From assembly GCA_961205875.1 (NCBI GenBank), contig OY540822.1, positions 10,294,501-10,358,500 on the forward strand: a DNA stretch of 64,000 nucleotides, written 5' to 3'. This document shows, one piece after another, positions 24,701-37,784 of this stretch. The notes under the pieces were generated by a model. That model did not search any database and was not told the origin of the DNA. It was given only the letters and a program-made list of their open reading frames with translations. Source of the DNA: Sialis fuliginosa. Its lineage: Eukaryota; Arthropoda; Insecta; Megaloptera; Sialidae. Position 1 is the first letter of the stretch. Each line of letters begins with the position of its first letter. The translations under genes were made by a program, and so were the position numbers.

Positions 24701-27700
24701 TTTAAGTGAACAAATGGAAATTGAATGGTTGAGTTGATACGAAAGTTAAGTGATTTTTTAAAATTGTTATATAAGGGGCTCAGTTGCCAAAACGATCAAG
24801 AATGAAAATGCATATTATTATGGTTATTTTATTGATTTTTTTTCGTTAGAGCATCTGGATCACTTATAATTATTTATTTTACTGTAAAGTCTAGATTAAT
24901 AATTATTTTACGATAGTTATTGATTTAAATTTTAAAGACGCGGAGAAAATTATATGGTGTTTAATGCACTAAATAAGTTCATAGAAGAAATCCCGCACTT
25001 TATCGTAAACAAGATTTGCCAATAAGATAGAAATTTCTATGAATTTTTTTCATATTCTAGTTACCTACATTTTTATGATGATTTTTCCAGTAAAATTTTC
25101 TCCGTGTTCGAAAATATGATTTGGAATATTTTTCTCTTTGCATTTAAAGAGAGAATTCATAATTATTTTTCTAAATACATTGGGGAAATTGCCCCCCCCC
25201 CCCCCCCAACTTTCGAATATTTATTGAATCTCTTCTAGTTTATGATAATTTTCTTTATGTACATAAATATTATACGTACGTAGATATAGTTAAGTATACT
25301 ATATATTTTTAGTTGAAAATCATATTTTCTTTTATTTATTGATAATTTTCCTGATAGATAATATTTTAATACATATATAATTGAAATAAATGTGATTTTT
25401 AATAGTTTTATAATAATAATATAACATATTTTTAAATTAATAATATTTAGTTCATTTTGCTTTTTGTAAATAGCTACCAAAATATTTTTTGTAAAAGGGA
25501 GTGACTGTGACTATAACACTGGACTATCTCAACTATAATAAATAACCAATAATACAAACCGGAAAATATTAATTTATAATAATTATATACTATACAAAGA
25601 TAAACTGGTATGTAATTATTTCATTATGAAGGTTATACATGGGCGTCGACAGTATTGAGTTATATCAGGGGGAAACTCTTACCCCCTCTAGAAAAATTTT
25701 CTGCATGTTCTCTCATACAGAATAATACAACTTTTTTATGAATTATTTTTAATTGCATCTTAAAGAAAATCTCATATAGATATTAAGTACTTTCTCGTAC
25801 TACTAAATAATTGAGGGGTCCGGGGAAGAATTAAATGAAAATTTCTTTAAAATGCAATTTTAAATTAAATCTTAAATTTATATTTTTAATTTTAAAATAT
25901 TCGCGAACTAATATTGCCACTAAACGAAAACTTTTTATTTTACTTAAAAAAAGAAACATTCCTGAAAGTTAAAATACAGTTTTAAAATTAATAATAAAAA
26001 TATGCAACTCTAACTAACAAATATCGATCCTAAAGAACACGATCACAATTTTTGTGTGCTAGGTTTCTTTTGAATCAGTCTGTACATTTATTACGTAATT
26101 TATATGATATAACACTTATACATAAAGCGGTTCTTTTTTTAAATTCTCGTTTATATTTTATTTGTTTTGTTAAATACCACGTATTTGCCCTTTTTTCAAT
26201 AGATCAATTCCTAATTAGTTTTTTTCTTCGATTTTCACGATTGACTAGCTTTCTAGGACTCATTCTATTAATAGAGTTGTATTTGTAATGAAAATACATA
26301 TATATCTATAGATATTATTGGGTGTATATGATTTAACTACGGTACATAGGGAATTCCGTGTAGTTTCAGATACATGCGATATTACGATAAACTGATATAT
26401 ATAGATAGAAATTGCTCTATTACAAGTTTTTCCACCATTTTTCCAAACTTTTTTAACTGCATTAATGGAGTTATAGTCGAATTTACCTTGAGTTTTTAAG
26501 AATTATTGGAAAAACAATCTAAAACATCTTTTTTTTTGTATGTATGTGAAATTACATTGATTTCCCTATGCTTCGTAATTAAATCCTAAGTCCTGTATAA
26601 ATTATTATTTATAGATATAATAAAACAATTTTTCTATGTAACATAGAAAAAGACTAAACTTATTTCTTATTAGAAAATTCTATAATATTTTTGTAGGTAG
26701 TGTGAAAAGGAAGGACAGATATAGAACTTGTTTTCTATCTCTGTCATCCCTTGTGTAGTTATCCTTCGATATAAAAGTGATTTTACATTTTGTGATAGTT
26801 TGTGATATTTCACTAAATTAGAAATTTATTTTTACTGTATCGGAAACGGCATTTTCGACCAAATAATTTTTTTTCCGTTTCCTCCACGTTTTTAAAAAAT
26901 TATTTTATGATAATAAAAGTAAAAAGAAGAAAAAGAATCAGTGGTGTTAAAATCCTATTATCTATTCTAAAGTCGAGTATTAATATTTATTATATTTAAA
27001 CATAAAATCTTTACAACATGATTACAATGATTTATTTTCATATAGAACATATGAATAATATTACAAATACAATTTTGCGTAATAATTTTTAATCTTTTTA
27101 CAAATATTTTGTAAACTGTGCATTGTACTGCATTGTACTTTTATCAGATAATTAAGATAAAGTAAACATTTTTTTATTCTTAAACAAATGAAAATATAAA
27201 TAAATATTGCGCCCCTCAATTTTATTTTCCCCCTAAATATGGATTAAAAAAATACATTTTAATACGTACCTGACCTAATTATTCAATATACATTTTTACA
27301 ATTTTTTTTTTTTTAAATAATCGTGTATTTTCTTTAATACATTATTTATCTAAACTAATTCTAAGGTCTAAGGCTTTCGTACAACGAAAGTGTCATCAAA
27401 TTCGGTTAAGTAATTTTCGTGTCAAGCATGTATTTTATTATAAAATACCTATTGACAATTTTCCTTAATACGGATCTACACTAATTTAATTTTTATATAA
27501 CTTTATTCAATTCTAGGATTCAGATTAATTAAAGCCCCATCAAAATTGGTTTATTAGTTTTCGTGTTATGTCGAAATCATGTTTTTATATTTTTATTTAA
27601 AAAATACATATCATATTTTTATTATATTACTTTAAAAAAAATTACAATACAATAAATGACAAATAAAGTAATTATGGCAATTAAAGTTATGCTAAAAATG

Positions 27701-28239
27701 CATAGGAATAAAAATTGTTCAGTGATATGTAAAATTCCATTCATTATATTGCTCATGAAGTAACAAGGTTACACATAGCAGTCATTATTTGAAAAACTCT
27801 GGGGGTGGGGATAGGAAGGGAGGGGGGGGTATCAATAAATCAGTAAAAAAATATAATGACTATACCTACGATTTATATAAGTATTAATTTCTTGCCTGTT
27901 AGTGGAAAATTGATAAAGACCCTTTTATACCCATACTGACATCGCCATTGTTAATAATTAGTTATATATGTATATTTTTTTATTTGGTCATCATGATTGT
28001 TATTTTTTTTTATTGTTGCACGTATGAATTTTCATTGAAAACATTTCAATGAAAATTACAGCAATTGTTAACTGTATAAACAAGTAATTTTCATTGTCAA
28101 ATAATGCTAATTTTGTTGTATTATATTTTTTCTATTATATTACGTATCATGCCATGCAAATTTAAATATGAAAAAAATATGCTAATTTAATGCCAAATTA
28201 ATATTTCGTAGCTCTTTATTTTTCGATAGATTGCTAGAT
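24701..28239. other. AT-rich stretch downstream of trehalase
   Basis: No gene seen. A 17-C run lies at 25191-25207. Small hairpins and low-complexity AT otherwise. At 28029-28062 there is a short AATTTTCATTGAAA hairpin. Confidence 0.5.
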
Positions 28240-28451
28240 CATAGACATAGAGTAAGGACCGCGCATCTGACTCGAAAAGTGTGTCAAAAGAAAGAGATAG
28301 AAAATGGTTTACGATATATTTGTCCTTTTTGTGTCTATAGAGAAAAAGAGATAGATATATCCCAAACGTCACCGCATCTTTCTCACTGTTTTGAAGAAAT
28401 GTTACACCTTTATGTTAATACAGAATGCGCGGTCAATGTTCTTTGTCTATG
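28240..28451. mobile_element. MITE family 2 (CATAGACATAGAG ends), copy 1
   Basis: Left end CATAGACATAGAGTAAGGAC then CGCGCAT. The right end in reverse complement starts CATAGACAAAGAACATTGAC then CGCGCAT. Body words GTGTCAAAAGAAAGAGATAG and TATGTTAATACAGAATGCG match the copy at 46581-46767. No coding. Confidence 0.75.
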
Positions 28452-28679
28452 GTTTCGATAATTTTTAATAGAACGCTTTAGTGTTTTATTATTTCAAAGA
28501 TATCTAGAAATGAATCATTTTTTGGGCAGAATTTGGAATTTGGAAGGAAAGATTTAAGCGTAACCCTTAAAACTCATATTTTACAGGACAACGAAAAAAC
28601 ATTCGTCGTAATTTGAAATTGTACTTTTTAAATATATGAAAAAAAATACGATAAAATCATGGCAATTAAGGATCTTTTT

Positions 28680-28945
28680 GTGGGTTACACCGTTTAGTTT
28701 GATAGCTCGAAGAAAGGAAAACACAATTTCCATTTTTTTTAATGGGCCATCGTTACCGTTTTAATATCAAATTGATTTTAAATCTATTAACTAAAATCAA
28801 GTCTGATCACCGATAAAACTAAAACTTTGAGAGGTCATATTTCAAGAATGGTTTAAGATACAGACCTGCGGTTTGAAAATTCCAACTTTACACGTTATTT
28901 TCTATCTAATTTTGCAGTAAAATTTCATCAATTTACGTCAAAATG
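28680..28945 (+). repeat. Dispersed repeat related to 43400-43780
   Basis: Contains TAACTAAAATCAA, TGAGAGGTCATATTTCAAGA, CTGCGGTTTGAAAATTCCAA and CACGTTATTTTCT. Closely similar words occur near 43425-43760. No coding frame. Confidence 0.5.
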
Positions 28946-29603
28946 TATATAATATGAACAATAATTTTTATGGGATTGTTCATTTAGATTGCAAAATTCA
29001 TATAAACTTAGAGGAACGTGCATATAATTTCCTAAAAAATAAAATTTGCAATACAGATATCTCTCCATTTACGTGGTTAATTGGTTCCATGAAAAAAAAT
29101 CGCAATAGAAATTGGTCCATTAAGTTCTATTTCTTAAGTCTTTCCACCCCTTTTTTTTTAAATTTTTCAACCGTGTAAATCGAGGTATTACTATTTAAAA
29201 TTTGATAGAGTCAGTTATGTATATTTTTCTCAAATGTAACTACTAGAAAATACACCTCAGATACTAGATTAAATTTATTTTTATAAGACAACTGAATAAT
29301 AATAAAAATATATACGTATTCTTGGTGTGAAATATGATTTTATTTGCAAAAGATTCCTGCAATTTACCAAAAAAAAAATCCTATAGATTACGTTAACCAA
29401 CGTGGATATTATTTATAATAAAAATTTTATTATTTTTACAAGAAAATGTTCATGTGATCAATTATAAAAAATAATATAATAATAATAAACAAGGGTAGTT
29501 TATTTTTTAGATATATACGCTCAAGCTATTTTTTATTGATAATAGGGTAAGCGAGGTAGATATTAACAATTTTGGGGGGTTTTATATTCTTAATAAAAAT
29601 ATA
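28946..29603. other. AT-rich stretch
   Basis: Nothing beyond chance frames. Confidence 0.5.
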
Positions 29604-29605
29604 TA

Positions 29606-29740
29606 CAGTGGAACCTCTATAGTATGTTCTGCTTTAGTACGTTTTTATTTTATTTTTTTAGGTTCCTGCATTCTTCCATAAGATCCCATGTTAAAATATT
29701 TCGTTAGTGCGTGTTTCCCCCCTAGTCCGAGGTTCGACTG
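29606..29740. mobile_element. pogo/Tigger-like MITE with TA duplication
   Basis: Left end CAGTGGAACCTC, right end GAGGTTCGACTG, with TA on both sides (29604-29605, 29741-29742). At 135 bp it has no coding capacity. Confidence 0.6.
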
Positions 29741-29742
29741 TA

Positions 29743-30895
29743 TATCAAATTATTTATATATAAAGAAATTTAATCTTTATCACTAAAATTAAAAATACTG
29801 TAATTTATTTACTTAGTTTACCCTACTTGGAAAATTATCTGTGATAGTTTTTATTTTTATAAATATATTTATGTAGGTAAAAAATAATAATTATTATATT
29901 TATGTGTTTTTTTACCAACTTGCATTTTTACAGTATTTTATCAATTCGCTCCTTTTTTATGAATTTTGTAAATAATTTATTGTATTTTTGTTATACATAT
30001 ATAGGTATATTTTATATTATATAATATATATGTATGTATACATATATTTTTAGTTATAATGTATTTATTTATAATACAATACTTCCGTAAATTTCTGATT
30101 ATTATATTTTGCATCATGTAAAAATATTAAAGTAATTTTAATTAATATATTTATAACAGATTTTAAAAATAAATAATATATAATTTGATTTTTTGTAATT
30201 ACCACAAATCCTTATTTTCTGTATTTATTTATTTAGTCGATATCATTTTTTTTAAATTAAAATATTAAACTATTTCTTTTACACAGTAATATTTTTGATT
30301 TTTTTTTCTATCCTTTCTTCTTTACCTTCATTATGACAAATATATTATCTATTTTTATATACATATAAAATAACTTTTTATTTTTATATTAAAAAGATAT
30401 GTACTTACCTTTTTTTACCAATGCATGATGCAATATTTATTTTTATTCTGAAAATCGAATGAAAAACCATAAACTACAATAGATTTATTTATAAATAAAT
30501 ACATATAATTAAATCAATATTAAAAAATTAAATATATAATGCAATATAAATATTCTGTACAAAAATGCAAATACTTTTAACAATATACATACAACAAATT
30601 ATTTTACAATGTTGTCAACTTCACAGTTAGTTTTAAACTAAAGTTAACATTATTCTTCCCAGCTGACGTAGTACATACACATTACATATACACACCCGCC
30701 CCACATACACACACACCTGTACTATAAGTAATTGACGTTTTTTAGATAATGGGAAATCCTATAATACGCTTGACTTAGTTTCCTTGACTTAACTTTAGTT
30801 GTATTTACTTTATCACGACTTTAGTACACTGTGAAAAATAACTGCAGTATTATTTATGTATAGAAATTTAAATCAATAAAAATAAAATTATCCGA
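29743..30895. other. AT-rich low-complexity stretch
   Basis: Very AT-rich with TA microsatellite-like runs (29990-30060). A CACATACACACCCGC patch lies at 30670-30720. No gene seen. Confidence 0.5.
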
Positions 30896-31103
30896 AGTTA
30901 ACAAAATTTGCTAGTTTGCAAGCACTTTCAAATGGGGTATTAAAAACACAGTTTTTATAAAATAATTTTCATAATATCACCACTGTTTTAATACCTCGCG
31001 TGCGCCAAACTTGTCAAACACTTCATGAAACTTCAAAAGAACTGTCAGATAGGTTTGATACCTTATTTGAAAGTGCTTGCAAGCTAGCATATTTTTTTAG
31101 CTC
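30896..31103. mobile_element. MITE family 3 (GCAAGCACTTTC ends), copy 1
   Basis: Left end contains TGCAAGCACTTTCAAATGGG, right end TTTGAAAGTGCTTGCAAGC, with outer AACAAAATTTGCTAG. The interior ATAATTTTCATAATATC and AAGAACTGTCAGATAGG are shared with the copy at 36005. Confidence 0.75.
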
Positions 31104-31504
31104 GTTTATATTATAGGTTAGGTTTTTATTTTTATTAGTTTTTAACTTCTGGTTGTTAGTGACTATATTAAACAAAGAGTATGAAGTTGAAACTACGTAG
31201 ATAAAGCAATTTAGTTTTCTTCTAATAGAGATAACAAAGTTTTTCCGCTGGAAAATGTTGAAATAACAGTTATAAATTTCTATTCAGATGTCTACTTTAT
31301 TATTTGATTAATTTCTGTAATTATTTGTTATCTCAATCACTCATTTTTACCTACAAGTGATTCTAAATTCACTATACACCTTATAACGTTAAAATTACTG
31401 GAACATGACTTTCATGTTTCATAATATTTTTCTTACTTTTAAAATATTTTTAATATTAGTTTTTTAATATCCTCAATAAGATAAAACAAAATTGTACAAT
31501 AAAA

Positions 31505-32510
31505 ATCTGACAATTTGAATTTAGTTGCATTTGTTTCCAAGGCAACGTGAATTAGAAAGCATATTTTTTAATTTAGGTATTATTTAAAATAAAATAAATT
31601 ATTTATAATAGGTACAAAATTTCGAATATTTCCATAACCTTAGCACCAAAATCAATAAGTCTGGAGTACTCACTGAGACAAACATTTTCCCCAAAAATAA
31701 TTCAAATTGGTGCATTTTTACAGTAGTTATTGTGAACGAAAGAAAATTTTACACCCAGACACACAGACAGACAGACACACGCTCAGTCGCTATGCAGAAA
31801 ACAACTTTTTTACGTTTTGAAGTTAGTCCAATCAAAATCTAAATACATTTCTTTTAGAACATGGAAGTAAAAATATCATAAATGAATTAATTTTACTTAT
31901 TTATTTTTAGCAGTTTATAGATCGTGACAATTCTATTACGATTTGAAAGTTTATTTGTGTTATACAAAGTAGTCACGAATTTTGTATATTTGTTATTTGT
32001 ATAATGATAAATAATACATATGTATGTTTATATACATACATTACAAAATGCAGTGCCGTCTTATGTTAAATGTTTTTTACTTCCATGTTCTGAAAGAAAT
32101 CGAAAAATCGTGTCTGAAATAAGAGCAAATTCTAATTGTGCTACCTTCAAAATGTAAAGAAAAGTTGATTTCCGCATGGCGGCTGTGCGTGTGTCTGGAT
32201 GTAGAATTTTCTTTCGTTCACGATAACTACTGTAAAAATACACCGATCTGAATTATTTTTGGGGAAAATGTTTGTCTCAGACCTATTGAAATTTTGTAAC
32301 TTTTATCGTCTAAAAAGTGAACGTTACGAGTATTATCTCACTAATTTTGATAAGACTTGGTACATTTGTAGTTCAATTGAACCTAAGAGACAATTATTAT
32401 TTGTACGTGCTTAAACAGCTATTGAAGGGGTGAATTTTAATTACTAATTAATACGTCACTAATTCATGTTGCCTTGGAAACAAATGCAACTAAATTCAAA
32501 ATGTCAAATT
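31505..32510. mobile_element. Foldback element about 1 kb with long inverted arms
   Basis: Outer arms: TTAGTTGCATTTGTTTCCAA at about 31523 is the inverse of TTGGAAACAAATGCAACTAA at about 32476. Inner arms: GAACATGGAAGTAAAAA near 31858 mirrors TTTTTACTTCCATGTTC near 32076. ACAAACATTTTCCCCAAAAA near 31679 mirrors a block near 32255. It contains a CAGACAGACAGA tract. No coding. Confidence 0.65.
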
Positions 32511-32667
32511 AGTTATTCTACGAATTTTTGACATTAGGACATTAGAAAACTAATATTTATAATACAAAGGTGATTTTTATTTCTGACAAATCCCATTGAA
32601 ATTATTTAAAAAGATATTAAAGAACATGGAAGTCATATCGATATTTTATAATTATTTCTTTTTACAG

Positions 32668-32787
32668 AATGTTCATTTACAAAAAACGTTCGCTCCACTC
32701 CGACCTGTGGACAAGAGCCAAGAGCAGAGGTCAATACACCGAGCTGCGCAATATCCATAAGCGCAGTGGAGGTCTGCGCACTCAAAG
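32668..32787 (+). other. Orphan exon candidate A (120 nt)
   Basis: A GC-richer block bounded by tttttacag before 32668 and AAAG|gtaatg after 32787. Two plus-strand frames are open. With a two-base lead it reads CSFTKNVRSTPTCGQEPRA onward with four Cys; with a one-base lead it starts MFIYKKRSLHSDLW. The opposite strand is also open, so the coding sense is not settled. No family recognised. It could be a real exon of a large-intron gene, a non-coding exon or a repeat fragment. Confidence 0.3.
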
Positions 32788-32910
32788 GTAATGCGCAGTT
32801 TATCCATTTAGGATATGTTATAAAATTATAAAGGGACCTATACAGGTTACTTCTCATATAACGTGCCAATTTTTGCCGTTATGGTAGAACAACCACATGT
32901 GATTTGGTTT

Positions 32911-32954
32911 GAACTGAACTGAACTGAACTAAACTGAACCGAATCGAACTGAAC
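32911..32954 (+). repeat. (GAACT)n microsatellite
   Basis: About nine units of GAACT/GAACC with a few substitutions. Confidence 0.85.
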
Positions 32955-33278
32955 AACTTGCATTAATCAATCAAATTTTTATCCAAATTATTATTTTTTT
33001 TCTCTAATTCGATTAATTGTAAATAGTTTTCTTCGTGAATTATAAAATTATAGAAATGGGGTATATACAGATGATTATAAAGTTACTTACCTATACCTTT
33101 TATCTCAATTCTTTTCGTAATTCATATTTATAATGTAAAATAATATATATAAATATACAAAATTTCCTTATAGACTTATCAAAGCCAGTGGGGTAAGTTA
33201 TATGAGAATTTCCTTAGTATTTGTGTCGTTTTAAATGATAGATATTGGAAATCTTTGTGTTTACCCATTTCTTTAAAG

Positions 33279-33393
33279 CAGTGGCGTGACAATGTTTCTT
33301 ATTGTTACAAACTAGGCGTCTTTGTATTGTGATATTTCATATTTGATTGTATACTATTTGATGCCCCCAGAAAAAAAACTTACTATGCCACTG
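33279..33393. mobile_element. Short hAT-like MITE
   Basis: Ends CAGTGGCGTGACA and TACTATGCCACTG. Flanking 8-mers CTTTAAAG and CTTAATTG match at 5 of 8 sites, as expected for an old 8-bp duplication. Confidence 0.5.
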
Positions 33394-35209
33394 CTTAATT
33401 GTATAATTCACCCATTATGAAATGAAATTTCTATAGATGTTAGTGTCGTAGGTAGAAAAAATTTGGCATATCTCTAGATGAAAAATAATAATAAAACAAA
33501 ATAAAAATAAATATTTTATTAGTTCTTTTTTAATCATGCGTGCCTTATTGTAGATTTTTAATTAATTTTTTTTATTTTATTTTATTTTTTTAATATCATG
33601 TGCCAGTTAATTTGAGAAAAGCATATTGTGATGTCAATGAAAATCAGAAAATTTGCTAATTATGTATAGGTAATTAATTGTAGTTAATTATAATAAATAA
33701 CTGTAGCTGTATTAAGGGAAAAATAACGATGAAAAACTATTTTTAATCTTTAATTGAAAAACATGCTCAGTACGTCCCTGCTTCTAGAAAAAATAACGCA
33801 CAATTTACTGATTTTTTTATATTTCCCTTAATACACCTCTGCATTAATAAAAGCGTTTCAAGACCATCTAATTTCACTCTTTTATATAAGTCATTTTACG
33901 TAAAAATGGCATTATGTAGGTATTGTATATTAACACTTTAGTGACTGGTTTAATTATTTCAATAAAGTGTTAATAATTGAATCTCAATTATTCTTACTAT
34001 ATTTTATTGTTTAAATATTGTCTACATTTATCATAAAATCAACATTGAATTCCAAGATCGACTTCAAAATTATGTGCTTCCAACTTCAACGAATTAAAAA
34101 AAATATTTTTACTTCGGTACTGCAGAAAATGAACTCACATAAACCCAACGTTTGGGTACCACTGTCTTAAGTTATTTCTTCCAATACTGCTAGTATTTTT
34201 TTTTAAATTTATATTGCATTTTATCGATATACTGTTCTCCTACGTAAATGATGAGTATGAAGAAATTCCAGAAATTCTAGAATCTAGAAAATTCAATTGT
34301 TATCTATTTGGGCTACTTTTATTTTAAACTATGGCATGGAGCAATAAATAATATATTTTTCTTCTATTTGTACCCATGTCCATTTTGGTAAAAAAATGAA
34401 ATTTGCAACTAAGCTTGCCCCCCCCCCCCTCCCCTGTTCCATGTGTAGAAAGTATCAATTTGAACAATAATATTTGATTTTATGATTAATTGTTAGTGAT
34501 TTCATTGAACGACAACGAAATGTATTATATGTATAATAATTAAAAAAAGCAATATTGAGCTTTCAAGAAATATACTATCTCCACATAACAATTAGAATAA
34601 TCAGTGTAGGCAGTTATCACTATTTTTTATAATTTTGGTTTTTTGTGTTATATAAAAATAAAATGTTGGTGTTTTATTCAAATTTTTCAAGTATTTAAAG
34701 AAGAAAAATAAATAAAAGCTTGTAATAACGTAGGTATTTTTTTCTTATTTTCAATTTTAGATGACATATATTATAATCAAAACAAAATAAAATAGTGAAT
34801 TAGGTACAGAAATGAAGAATATAGGAATACACTAGAAGCATGATCTAAACAATCAATTTACGCCTATTTTGAGAAATCTGAAAAACAAGCCCGAAAAAAT
34901 ATGGGGCTCAAAAAAATGAATAGACACTTCAATATTTTATTTACAGTTTTGAATATTTAAAAAAATATATAAATGACTTTAAATACTTTAAATATATTTC
35001 AGAATTAACATCATAAAGGTCATATTTTTTTTTGTTATTAAAAAACCAAAGATTTTTTTAGAAAAATTAATAAACTAAAAAATATTCTTTTATTACTCTA
35101 TGTATTATTTTAAAAAAATCTGTAGAAAAATGTTATTTATGTAGTAAATATATTTTTAGTATTATTATTACTGTGTTTCAAATAGACGAATTACAAACTC
35201 TCTTATTAA
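33394..35209. other. AT-rich stretch
   Basis: No gene. A C-rich run at 34417-34437. Otherwise low-complexity AT. Confidence 0.5.
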
Positions 35210-35263
35210 CCCTTTATGGTCGAAACAGATATTTATTTTAGAAAATACTTTGATCGTAATGGG
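35210..35263. mobile_element. Tiny piggyBac-like MITE (54 bp)
   Basis: Flanked on both sides by TTAA (35206-35209, 35264-35267). Ends CCCTTTATGGTCG and, reversed, CCCATTACGATCA. Confidence 0.45.
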
Positions 35264-35267
35264 TTAA

Positions 35268-36004
35268 CTATTATGAAAATTAAATATAATTATATATGAC
35301 AATTGTATTTTCGTTTTAATTTAATTTTTATATATAGGTACATTAAACTCCGAAAATTCTTTTAAAAAGTTTATTACTTTTTTATTATAAAATAAAAATG
35401 GTAATTAATTTTATCGAATAATTGGTTTAAAAAAGAAAACAAGATTTGATCAATTTTGGAACTTATAAAAGAAAAATTCGAGAGTTTATTGTATTAATAA
35501 ATTTTATTATGTTATATTTATAAATTATTTTTTTTGCTCATAATGTATCGAATTTAAACTAATAGAAAATTACTTATTTTAGTTAAAAGGAAAACTAAAG
35601 TACGGAAAAAAAACATTTTATGTTACGTTATTTGAATTATTTATTTTTCACTTACATTTGATCCTTATAAAGAATTTAAAGGACTCTAAAATTATACTAA
35701 AATCTCGATAGGTACTATTTACCAACAGTATTCAAACAGATATATGTTAATGCAAAAAAAATAATATATAAAAAAATATTTGATGTATTTAATTTATTTT
35801 TGTAAATGTTTCTAAAATTAATTAATTTATATTCAAAGATTTGTTAAATAATTTCAGAAGTATATTTTTAGGAATAAAACCGGAAAATTTAACTTCAAAT
35901 ATTTGCTGTCACTTTTACCAAATATTAATATTTTCTTTCAAAATTAGATAAATCTGAAATATGTAATACTAAAATACTGGCGATTCAGCAGTGCGACTAA
36001 ATCT
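35268..36004. other. AT-rich stretch
   Basis: Nothing seen beyond low-complexity sequence. Confidence 0.5.
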
Positions 36005-36240
36005 TAGCTAGCAAGCACTTTCAAATGGGGTATTAATTCTGTGATAGTATCCTATGGATTAGCTATGAAATTTAGAGCAGTGATACTTCAACTTATAACA
36101 CAGTTGGTGACTCTGACCGTACAAAATAATTTTCATAATATCGCAACTGTTTTAATACCGTTGGTGTTTACAAATTGTTAAACATTAAGAAGAACTGTCA
36201 GATAGGTTAGAAACCTCATTTGAAGGTGCTTTCTAGCTAG
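36005..36240. mobile_element. MITE family 3, copy 2
   Basis: Left GCAAGCACTTTCAAATGGGG, right CATTTGAAGGTGCTTTCTAG. The interior GACCGTACAAAATAATTTTC and AGAACTGTCAGATAGG match the other copies. Confidence 0.7.
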
Positions 36241-36706
36241 ATTGACGAAGCGATTCATTGCTTCGATTTGTCGTGAGATAAGCTGCGATCGCGCGATTAA
36301 ATCGCCAATGTGTACAGCTTTTGCGATTTACATATAAAACAATGTAAAATGAATGTAGACGATAGTCGCGCGTGTGTAAGGGGCCTTAAAGTGTTGTAAT
36401 TTGAGCCCTTTGTAATTTTAACAGCAAATATTTAAAAATATCGATATTGATCCGGTTTTGTTCCTATATTTATTATAAATAATTTGATGTTGTTTTTCAT
36501 TTATTGTTTTAATATATTGCCCATATATGTTCCTGTTATTCAAAACAAGTAGTAACAATTTTAGATAATTTTATTAGTTATATTGTGCATTACTTTTTAA
36601 AAGTATTAATACATTATAAAATATTTAATTGCATTTTTATTTACCCATTCCAGAATAAAATCCAATTTTACTTTCTTATACCCATGTATATGAAATATAC
36701 ATATAA

Positions 36707-37183
36707 CAGTGCCGGCTTTAGGGGGGGGGGGCAGGGCGACCGCCCGGTGCACCAAGCCAGGTGGGGCGGCGCACAATGGGGCATAAGTGACTTTTTTACT
36801 TCAAATCAGTGTACAGGCTGTAATATTTGTTAATGTTTAATTTTTTTGTCGATCTGTTAAACCAGATTAAGTAAAAAATATATATAACCAATATTAATTT
36901 TTTTTTTAATCCAAGAAAAATCGATTACTTGATATCTGCTAATTAACAAATCCTTATTCAGCAACCCAGAAAACCTTTAATAAGGTATTAGCTGAGATAT
37001 TAACTAATCAACTTATTTGTTAATTTATCAAATCTAATTTGTTAATAAGAGGGGAAGGGGGTCTCGACGGTCTTAGGGCATTTGATAGGCTTAAAGTTCA
37101 TGTAAGCTATAGGATCGCGCTAAGCTGAGATATTAACTATTTTTTTAGGGGGAGAGGGGCCAAAATTACTAAGGCCGGTTCTG
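36707..37183. mobile_element. hAT-like element with CAGTGCCGGCTTTAG ends
   Basis: Left CAGTGCCGGCTTTAGGGG, right CTAAGGCCGGTTCTG. CATATAA precedes and CATATAG follows, an imperfect target duplication. It contains an 11-G tract and a GC-rich patch. The short plus-strand frame through it is not gene-like. A related right-hand fragment is near 47555-47620. Confidence 0.55.
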
Positions 37184-37224
37184 CATATAGTATAAGTAAG
37201 TATCGTAAAGCCGTTTTTTTCGAA

Positions 37225-37425
37225 ATTCGAATCCATTCTGACTATTTTCGCCATGATGTTTGTGTGTGTCGGTCTGTAACTCAAATACGACAAATCGTAG
37301 AAGGGTGAAATTTTATAGTTAAGATTAGTTTTTGTCTAGGAAAAAACCCTCATATTTTTTAAAACGATTTTTCAATCGGATACTGATGTCGATTTTTAAA
37401 AAACCAGGGCTGGCCCAGAGTTAAC
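37225..37425 (+). repeat. Dispersed repeat, copy 2 (also 18045-18276)
   Basis: GACTATTTTCGCCATGATGT, TACGACAAATCGTAGAAGGG and ACGATTTTTCAATCGGATAC match the other copy in inverted orientation. Confidence 0.55.
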
Positions 37426-37560
37426 CAATCTTGGGTAAAACATTGGTGACTCGAAGTTCGGTATCTGAAGATTGGTCTAGACTGGGACCAATCTCGAAAA
37501 AGCAAATCCAATATTGGGCCAAGCTCGGGCCCATCGTCAATGCTGGCATTGCCTACATGG
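37426..37560. repeat. GC-richer patch with ACCAATCT inversions
   Basis: Short inverted words (ACCAATCTTGGG, AAGATTGGTC, GGGACCAATCT, TTGGGCCAAGCTCGGGCCCA) suggest a decayed foldback MITE. No gene. Confidence 0.3.
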
Positions 37561-37784
37561 GATATTATTTTCTATAATTTATGTTCCATTCATTTTATTC
37601 TTTTATTAACTTGTCAGTATTACGTATACGAAAATCCCGTGGCTTCCATGGTAGATATTTTATTAATAACATGAACACTCAACGGGTTAAAACTGTTAAT
37701 TCAGGTGTGAAAACGAAATTAAAAGGTACACACATAAAACATTTTTATTGCTGTGAAAGCAGAGATGTATTCAGGACGTTTTTT

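Noticed and set aside
25191..25207. Long C tract as a functional element
   Set aside because: Many G/C homopolymers occur in the window near transposon ends; likely slippage or sequencing-prone tracts.
28240..28451. tRNA or SINE
   Set aside because: No A/B box pair or cloverleaf. Inverted ends and a second copy at 46581 point to a MITE.
36585..36833. 82-codon frame with GC-rich stretch
   Set aside because: The GC-rich part is the left end of a hAT-like element.
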